Assembly (NCBI GenBank): GCA_947381875.1
Contig: CANCXY010000162.1
Location: 1 to 7,786, forward strand
DNA: 7,786 nt
Direction: 5' to 3'
Source of the DNA: an uncultured Clostridia bacterium
Lineage (GTDB): Bacteria > Bacillota > Clostridia > Oscillospirales > Ruminococcaceae
Shown: in pieces, positions 5,705 through 7,786 of the stretch
Numbering within the stretch: the first letter of the stretch is position 1
Layout: each line of letters starts with the position of its first letter
The notes under the pieces: model-generated
Seen by the model: the letters and a program-made list of their open reading frames with translations, nothing else
Told to the model about the DNA's origin: nothing
Database searches by the model: none
Position numbers and translations under genes: made by a program

Positions 5705-6540
5705 ATACACAAAAGCTCTTTGTCCTGGGCACTCCAGAAAATACGCCTGTACGCGGCGGGCGACAGGCCGGTTAAGGTACGGAAGGTGTTTGTAAGATGG
5801 CTCTGGTCGGAAAAGCCTGTGGCAAGGGCGGCTTGCACTGGAACCGCGCCCTGTTCGAGCAGTTCCCGCGCTTTCTCAATGCGCAGCGCTTGTAAATAGC
5901 GGTACGGTGTGACGCCCTTTTCCTTTGTGAACGCGCGCAGCAGCGTAGAGCGGCCAAGGCCGCTGCACCGACACAGGTCGGCCAGAGTAATATGGTCGGC
6001 ATAGTGCGCCTGCATCCACGCGCAGGCCCGCCGGATTTCTTCTCCGCATGACGGCAGCCGGGCGGGTTCTGTTTGGCCGCACTGGGTTAGGATCAAGGAA
6101 ACAATCTGCAAAAGCGCTTCTTCCTTTTCCATTTCCGCGCGTCTGGCCATAATGCCCTCATGCAGCGAGAGGAACAGCGTTCGCATCTCTGGATCGCGCA
6201 GTACTGGATTTGAAAACGCGGGCAGGGCTTCTTCTCCGGTGTGGTCCTTTATCAGGAACAGCATGATTTCCCTGGAAACATGCAGCGCCCGATAGCTAAG
6301 CGGCTCCATCCCGCAGGGGGTACAGCCGTGGGTATCGTGGGGCGCGAACAGCAATAGATCACCGGCGCCGATGGGGTATTCTTTGTTATTGCAGAAAAGC
6401 CAGCGCCGCCCAGCCTCCATACAGCCAAGCACATAGTATTCGTGAAAATGCGTCGGGAACGTCTGCGCGAGGCCCGCGAAGCGGCAGGCTTCTATGCGCA
6501 GCGTTTCATCATAACAGACTTCCCGCACTTCTTTTGGCAT
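5692..6540 (-). CDS. AraC family transcriptional regulator with N-terminal cupin domain
   Basis: A 282-residue cytoplasmic regulator with the full two-domain AraC layout. The N-terminal cupin ligand domain (about 10-90) shows the metal/ligand-type motif HFHEYYVLG (31-39), GAGDLLLFAPHDTHGC (58-73) and an effector fold ending near LHVSRE. The C-terminal double helix-turn-helix (168-267) shows ITLADLCRCSGLGRSTLLRAF (184-204) and VQAALATGFSDQSHLTNTFR (235-254), ending with the classic TGLSPAAYRR (257-266). ATG 6540 is preceded by GAAGGTG (6552-6546) with 5-nt spacing and by an extended -10 promoter. It leads a probable two-gene unit with the DUF2000 gene 72 bp downstream. The effector is unknown; neighbours give no clear clue. 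No homology to an operon-specific regulator such as AraC or RhaS can be claimed beyond the family. Confidence 0.9.
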   Translation of the reverse strand: MPKEVREVCYDETLRIEACRFAGLAQTFPTHFHEYYVLGCMEAGRRWLFCNNKEYPIGAGDLLLFAPHDTHGCTPCGMEPLSYRALHVSREIMLFLIKDHTGEEALPAFSNPVLRDPEMRTLFLSLHEGIMARRAEMEKEEALLQIVSLILTQCGQTEPARLPSCGEEIRRACAWMQAHYADHITLADLCRCSGLGRSTLLRAFTKEKGVTPYRYLQALRIEKARELLEQGAVPVQAALATGFSDQSHLTNTFRTLTGLSPAAYRRIFWSAQDKELLCISRP

Positions 6541-6564
6541 ACAAACACCTTCTTCCCTGTTTTG

Positions 6565-6573
6565 AGTATAGCA
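6565..6573 (-). promoter_or_regulatory. Extended -10 promoter of the AraC-DUF2000 unit
   Basis: On the minus strand TGC-TATACT (6573-6565) is an extended -10 element with five of six consensus bases in the hexamer. No convincing -35 box lies at the right distance; TTACAA (6597-6592) is about 21 bp away. Transcription would start near 6558, giving a leader of about 18 nt that includes the ribosome binding site. Confidence 0.6.
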
Positions 6574-6615
6574 GGCGGAAGAGCGGGCGTCTTGTAAGAT
6601 AGGGTCAAATTTTCT

Positions 6616-7786
<1,171 letters not shown>

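Overview
The window reads as chromosomal DNA of an anaerobic, fermentative Firmicute. The likeliest group is Oscillospiraceae/Ruminococcaceae-type gut clostridia; this is inferred from the GC-rich coding style, strong AGGAGG ribosome binding sites, an iron-type alcohol dehydrogenase and a two-subunit NfnAB transhydrogenase. Species cannot be fixed from the sequence alone.

Left part (1-4190, plus strand). An AT-rich leader without genes holds an intrinsic terminator for something upstream (38-61), a strong bidirectional-looking terminator (285-334) and a textbook promoter (TTGACA-17-TATGCT, 383-411). It drives a 403-residue iron-containing alcohol dehydrogenase. After a spacer with a palindrome, an extended -10 promoter and a hairpin come nfnA and nfnB, two nucleotides apart, ending in a strong terminator (4159-4187). 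The genes form a redox-balancing block: the dehydrogenase moves electrons between NAD(P)H and an alcohol/aldehyde pair, and NfnAB couples NADH, ferredoxin and NADPH pools.

Middle (4190-6600). A plus-strand gene fuses an AraC-type DNA-binding domain to a VOC/glyoxalase-like domain, with a ribosome binding site exactly at the domain junction. It converges on a minus-strand pair: a cupin-AraC regulator followed by a DUF2000 protein, with a hairpin over the regulator's stop codon.

Right end (6616-7786, minus strand). A markedly AT-rich gene encodes an integral-membrane acyltransferase of the Acyltransferase_3 (OafA/OatA-like) family. Its frame does not begin at the first apparent start (GTG 7665). 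It stays open upstream through the conserved N-terminal motif and into a perfect tetranucleotide tract, 13 copies of CTGT (ACAG on the coding strand), which runs off the window. There is no in-frame start between tract and conserved motif, and both other frames hit TAG codons just after the tract. This is the layout of a slipped-strand, ON/OFF phase-variable surface-modification gene, and is the most notable feature of the window.
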